Assembly: GCA_017501105.1 (NCBI GenBank)
Contig: JAFVXO010000023.1
Span: 1 to 42,279 of the forward strand
Source: Clostridia bacterium
Lineage (GTDB): Bacteria; Bacillota; Clostridia; RGIG7378
Direction of reading: 5' to 3'
DNA length: 42,279 nucleotides
The stretch's first letter is position 1. Each line of letters starts with the position of its first letter. Below, piece after piece: positions 39,269 through 42,279 of this stretch. A program made the position numbers and the translations under genes. Under the pieces are notes generated by a model. That model was given only the letters and a program-made list of their open reading frames with translations, was not told the origin of the DNA and searched no databases.

Positions 39269-40060
39269 TCACATCTCCACCATACGGTTAATGCGAATTA
39301 TATCCCGGCATACGCCTCTCTGGGGATCCAGATCCACAACTACTGCATTTACGTGGCCTCTGCCGGTGGCTGGCTTGTATCTGCACATCATGCCGGTAGT
39401 CAATTTGTATATGGACAGCTCGGGTTCCACTCCCAAAATGCTGTCGTAGGGGCCGGTCATGCCCACATCCGTCAGAAATCCTGTGCCTCTGGGCAGTATT
39501 TTCTCGTCAGCTGTCTGAACGTGGGTGTGAGTACCAACTACCGCGCCTACCCGTCCATCCAGATACCATGCCAGGGCTCCCTTTTCCGATGTGGCCTCTG
39601 CGTGGAAGTCCACAAATACCATGTTGGTCTGCTGCTTGGCCTCTGCCACCAGCTCATCTGCGCAGGCAAAGGGGTCGGATTGGTTTAGTTCTCCACAGTT
39701 ATGTCTGCCAATCAGGTTGATAACTGCGACCTTTTCTCCCGAGGGCAGGTTAACTATAGCCAAACCGCTGCCTGGTGCCCCCTGAGGCAGGTTGCCCGGC
39801 CGAATCAGTCGCCTGTTGTTGCCCAACAGGTCGTAGGTGTCGTCCTTGGACCACACGTGATTGCCCAGAGTAACAACATCTACTCCCGCATCGAAAATCT
39901 CCCTCATGGACTGGGCGTTGATCCCCAAACCTCCTGCGGAGTTTTCTCCGTTTGCAACCACCATGTCAACTTCGAACTCCCTCTTGAGTCCCGGCAACGT
40001 GGCCCTCAATATATCCTTGCCGGATTTGGCCACCAAATCTCCGAAAAACAACAGCCTCAT
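39269..40060 (-). CDS. ymdB: YmdB-family metallophosphoesterase (2',3'-cyclic nucleotide phosphodiesterase)
   Basis: YmdB hydrolyses 2',3'-cyclic nucleotides and affects the switch between motility and biofilm in Bacillus subtilis. The 263-residue protein has the family motifs RLLFFGDLVAKSGK (2-15), ANGENSAGGLG, LGNHVWSK, FHAEATSEK and VGTHTHVQTAD. AAGGGAG precedes the ATG at 40060. It lies after rny, the conserved order in Firmicutes, with a weak hairpin in between. Confidence 0.95.
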   Translation of the reverse strand: MRLLFFGDLVAKSGKDILRATLPGLKREFEVDMVVANGENSAGGLGINAQSMREIFDAGVDVVTLGNHVWSKDDTYDLLGNNRRLIRPGNLPQGAPGSGLAIVNLPSGEKVAVINLIGRHNCGELNQSDPFACADELVAEAKQQTNMVFVDFHAEATSEKGALAWYLDGRVGAVVGTHTHVQTADEKILPRGTGFLTDVGMTGPYDSILGVEPELSIYKLTTGMMCRYKPATGRGHVNAVVVDLDPQRGVCRDIIRINRMVEM

Positions 40061-40081
40061 ATTTTCTCCCTTCTACGGACA

Positions 40082-40107
40082 GAAAAGGGCGTGATTATCC
40101 ACGCCCT
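40082..40107 (-). terminator. Hairpin between rny and ymdB, partial terminator
   Basis: AGGGCGTG (40086-40093) pairs exactly with CACGCCCT (40100-40107); on the minus strand only TTTTCTGT follows. Some read-through into ymdB is likely. Confidence 0.6.
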
Positions 40108-40135
40108 GTATCCTGCATCTAATTGTAAATAATAC

Positions 40136-41725
40136 CTACTTGGCATAGCCTGTGGCCCTGGTCTCTCTGACAACAGTAACCTTGATCTGGCCGGGATACT
40201 CCATCTCTTCCTCGATCTTCTTGACGATGTCTCGTGCCTTGAGCACCATCTCGTCGTCGTTGACAACCTCGGGCTTAACCATGATACGAATCTCACGGCC
40301 TGCCTGGATGGCATAGCACTTGTCAATACCGTCAAAGGACATTGCAATGCTCTCCAGCTTCTCCAGACGCTTGATGTAGTTCTCCAAACTCTCTCTGCGG
40401 GCGCCGGGTCTGGCACTGGAAATGGCATCTGCTGCCTGTACCAGAACTGCAATTACAGATGTGGGCTCTACGTCGCCATGGTGAGCCATGATTGCATTGA
40501 CAACAATATCGCTCTCCTTGTACTTGCGGGCCAGGTCTGCGCCGATCATAATGTGAGTTCCCTCAATCTCGTGGTCAATGGCCTTGCCAATATCGTGGAG
40601 CAAACCTGCTCTCTTGGCAATGACTGAGTCGACGCCCAGCTCGTCCGCCATGATACCTGCCAGAATAGCAACCTCAACGGAATGTCTGAGGACGTTCTGT
40701 CCATAACTTGTCCTGTACTTGAGCTTGCCCAGAGTCTTGATAATCTCGGGGTGAAGTCCGTTAACACCTGTCTCAAAGGCTGCGTCCTCGCCGGCCTTCT
40801 TAATAGCGGCATCAACCTCTCGACGAGCCTTCTCCACCATCTCCTCGATCCTGGTGGGATGAATACGTCCGTCCAGAACCAGCTTCTCCAGGGCAATCCT
40901 GGCAACCTCTCTCCTGACGGGATCAAATCCGGACAGGATAACTGCCTCAGGTGTGTCATCTATAATCAGGTCGACACCGGTCATTGTCTCAATGGTGCGG
41001 ATGTTGCGGCCCTCACGTCCGATAATGCGGCCCTTCATCTCATCGCTGGGAAGTGCTACGACAGAAACTGTAACCTCAGAGGCCTGATCTGCAGCGCATC
41101 TCTGGATGGCCGTGGTAATAATCTCACGGGCTCTTGCCTCGCCCTCCTCCTTGGCCTTGGCCTCGATGTCGCGGATGATGGTTGCTGCCTCGCGCTTGAT
41201 ATCATTTTCTACATTTTTAAGCAAGTACTGCTTGGCGTCCTCTACGGACAGGCCTGCGATTTTCTCCAGCTCTACCAACTGCTGCTGGTGAATCTCCTGG
41301 GTCTTGGCCTCCAGCTCCTGGATCTTGACCATGCGCTCAGCAATGGCCTCCTCCTTGCGCTCCTGCTGCTCCAACTTGCGGTCCAGAGTCTCCTCGCGCT
41401 GGTTGAGGCGGTTCTCCGTGCGCTGCATATCCGCCTTGCGCTCGCGAATCTCGTTCTCCAACTCTGTGCGTGAGCGGTGAATCTCCTCCTTAGCCTCCAA
41501 GAGCAGCTCGCGCTTGCGGGCCTCGCCGTTCTTCTCTCCCTCGGCGACGATGCGGCGGGCCTCCTCCTCGGCACTGCCGATAGCCTGCTCTGCAACCTGT
41601 CTCCTGTACTCCACGCCCTTGTCAAAGGACTTCTTAGAATTGATCTTGAGTAAAATTAAACCTATAACAAGGCCGACGACTAGTCCTCCGACTGCACCGA
41701 CGGCCGCATAAATCCAACTGTCCAA
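40136..41725 (-). CDS. rny: Ribonuclease Y
   Basis: RNase Y is the membrane-bound endoribonuclease that starts mRNA decay in many Firmicutes. The 529-residue protein has an N-terminal membrane helix (about 5-27), a long charged coiled coil (about 30-200), a KH domain (about 215-285, [19 protein letters not shown]) and an HD domain (about 335-430) with [10 protein letters not shown]. The start is TTG at 41725, about 9 nt after AAGGGG; there is no better ATG. RicT, its partner factor, is encoded at 14121. The 230 bp upstream contain two palindromes but no promoter that I trust. Confidence 0.96.
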   Translation of the reverse strand: MDSWIYAAVGAVGGLVVGLVIGLILLKINSKKSFDKGVEYRRQVAEQAIGSAEEEARRIVAEGEKNGEARKRELLLEAKEEIHRSRTELENEIRERKADMQRTENRLNQREETLDRKLEQQERKEEAIAERMVKIQELEAKTQEIHQQQLVELEKIAGLSVEDAKQYLLKNVENDIKREAATIIRDIEAKAKEEGEARAREIITTAIQRCAADQASEVTVSVVALPSDEMKGRIIGREGRNIRTIETMTGVDLIIDDTPEAVILSGFDPVRREVARIALEKLVLDGRIHPTRIEEMVEKARREVDAAIKKAGEDAAFETGVNGLHPEIIKTLGKLKYRTSYGQNVLRHSVEVAILAGIMADELGVDSVIAKRAGLLHDIGKAIDHEIEGTHIMIGADLARKYKESDIVVNAIMAHHGDVEPTSVIAVLVQAADAISSARPGARRESLENYIKRLEKLESIAMSFDGIDKCYAIQAGREIRIMVKPEVVNDDEMVLKARDIVKKIEEEMEYPGQIKVTVVRETRATGYAK

Positions 41726-41824
41726 AGTCTATGTCCCCTTTCGGTAAATTGTCACATAGTTTAATGGCTCAGTAAATATCCAAGTTGTAACGATATATTT
41801 GCCGCAAGCTACAGGCCCAAACTT

Positions 41825-41836
41825 CCCCTATAGGGG
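41825..41836. promoter_or_regulatory. CCCCTATAGGGG palindrome in the rny leader
   Basis: A perfect 12-bp palindrome about 100 bp upstream of rny. The core with flanking TA recalls CsoR-type metal-repressor sites, but no copper or metal gene is next to it, so the function is open. Confidence 0.35.
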
Positions 41837-41900
41837 TATACGCGCCTGATGCGACCATGATTAACTAAAAATGTATATATCTAACACCTGTTGGTGAGTC

Positions 41901-41917
41901 TAGTTTCCATGAAACTA
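41901..41917. promoter_or_regulatory. TAGTTTC/GAAACTA inverted repeat upstream of rny
   Basis: TAGTTTC (41901-41907) and GAAACTA (41911-41917) are exact inverted repeats around CAT, about 180 bp upstream of rny. A protein-binding site or a small RNA hairpin is possible. Confidence 0.35.
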
Positions 41918-41959
41918 TGTAATCTATCTTATATTAGAATGATATTGTCCATTTGTCAA

Positions 41960-41993
41960 TAAAAAACAGGCCCTTGCAACGTCAAGGGCCTGT
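41960..41993 (-). terminator. Rho-independent terminator after ftsK
   Basis: A perfect 11-bp stem, ACAGGCCCTTG (41966-41976) with CAAGGGCCTGT (41983-41993), followed by a T-run on the minus strand. Confidence 0.93.
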
Positions 41994-42002
41994 CCATACA
42001 TG

Positions 42003-42279
42003 CTACATTTTAGCCTTCATTTCCATCCACTCGGAGGCGGAAATCCTGACCTGTCGAGGCTTGCTACCCTCTGCAGGGCCGATAATACCTCTGTCCTCCA
42101 TCTGGTCTATAATGCGGCCTGCTCTGGAGTGTCCCACCTTGAGCCTGCGCTGCAGGTAGGATACGGATATCTGCTGTGCCTCCACCGCGATGTCTATGGC
42201 CTTCTCCAGGAACTCGTCGGTGTCGTCGTCATAGTCGTCCCCGTCTCCGGACCCGCCGGCAGAACCGTTGCGGTCTATC
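42003..42279 (-). CDS. ftsK: FtsK/SpoIIIE DNA translocase, C-terminal end (partial)
   Basis: The last 91 residues are present; the rest lies beyond the window. After an acidic, glycine-rich linker comes the gamma domain, a winged helix that reads KOPS/SRS orientation sequences: FLEKAIDIAVEAQQISVSYL, QRRLKVGHSRAGRIIDQMED, RGIIGPAEGSKPRQV. The family ends this way. The gene stops at 42003 and is followed by a strong terminator. Whether this is the vegetative FtsK or SpoIIIE copy cannot be told from the tail. Confidence 0.93.
   Translation of the reverse strand, partial: IDRNGSAGGSGDGDDYDDDTDEFLEKAIDIAVEAQQISVSYLQRRLKVGHSRAGRIIDQMEDRGIIGPAEGSKPRQVRISASEWMEMKAKM

Noticed and set aside
41775-41859. 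A 29-codon frame upstream of rny on the minus strand
   Set aside because: No ribosome binding site and an unremarkable product; probably chance.
1-42279. CRISPR arrays, prophage, insertion-sequence transposases, tRNA or rRNA genes
   Set aside because: None recognised on either strand; repeats present are short palindromes without spacers or a transposase.

Overview
The window reads as chromosomal DNA of an endospore-forming, low-to-mid-GC Gram-positive bacterium of class Clostridia; I cannot name the family from sequence alone. The basis is spoIIR, spmA/spmB, a SpoVB-type flippase, MurT/GatD, ricT, rny/ymdB, several promoters that fit sporulation sigma factors (sigma-F, sigma-E), and strong AGGAGG ribosome binding sites. 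Only the two ends are cut: the tail of an ABC ATPase at base 1 and the tail of an FtsK/SpoIIIE translocase at base 42279. I see no rRNA, tRNA or CRISPR.

Layout. (1) 1-2302: an accessory-looking stretch with an ATPase tail, an AT-rich two-gene unit (hypothetical protein and membrane-anchored metallophosphoesterase), about 470 bp of palindromic repeats, and an orphan 86-residue protein with its own promoter and a palindromic leader. (2) 2445-17300: housekeeping genes. engB is followed on the other strand by a block that mirrors the ricT to ksgA region of Bacillus subtilis: murT-gatD, ricT, a ferredoxin, trmN6, rsmI, then (after an insertion) metG, tatD, yabE-like, ksgA and spoIIR. The insertion between rsmI and metG holds a YwaF-like membrane protein, spmA-spmB, and a two-gene module of an AbrB-domain protein plus a HipA-like kinase. 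(3) 17298-20743: SpoVB-like flippase, PC4/YdbC-like protein, DUF4340 protein. (4) 20923-33487: one 12.5-kb operon on the minus strand for glycan uptake: a 1021-residue solute-binding protein with two carbohydrate-binding-like modules, two permease pairs, an NHL/TPR/YIP1 membrane protein and a DUF5696 protein. No ATPase is encoded in it. (5) 33802-42279: M23 peptidase, then lspA-rluD-dut-mreB-like-pncB, ymdB, rny and the ftsK tail.

How the genes fit together. The core genes serve translation and RNA modification (metG, ksgA, rsmI, trmN6, rluD, engB), RNA turnover (rny, ymdB, ricT), envelope growth (murT/gatD, mreB-like, lspA, M23, flippase) and sporulation (spoIIR, spmAB).

Most notable: the AbrB/HipA-like module, whose promoter carries a 19-bp palindrome between -35 and -10; a GatD with serine where the glutaminase cysteine nucleophile should be; and the unusual composition of the glycan-uptake operon, including a DUF5696 protein that looks like an uncharacterised glycosidase.
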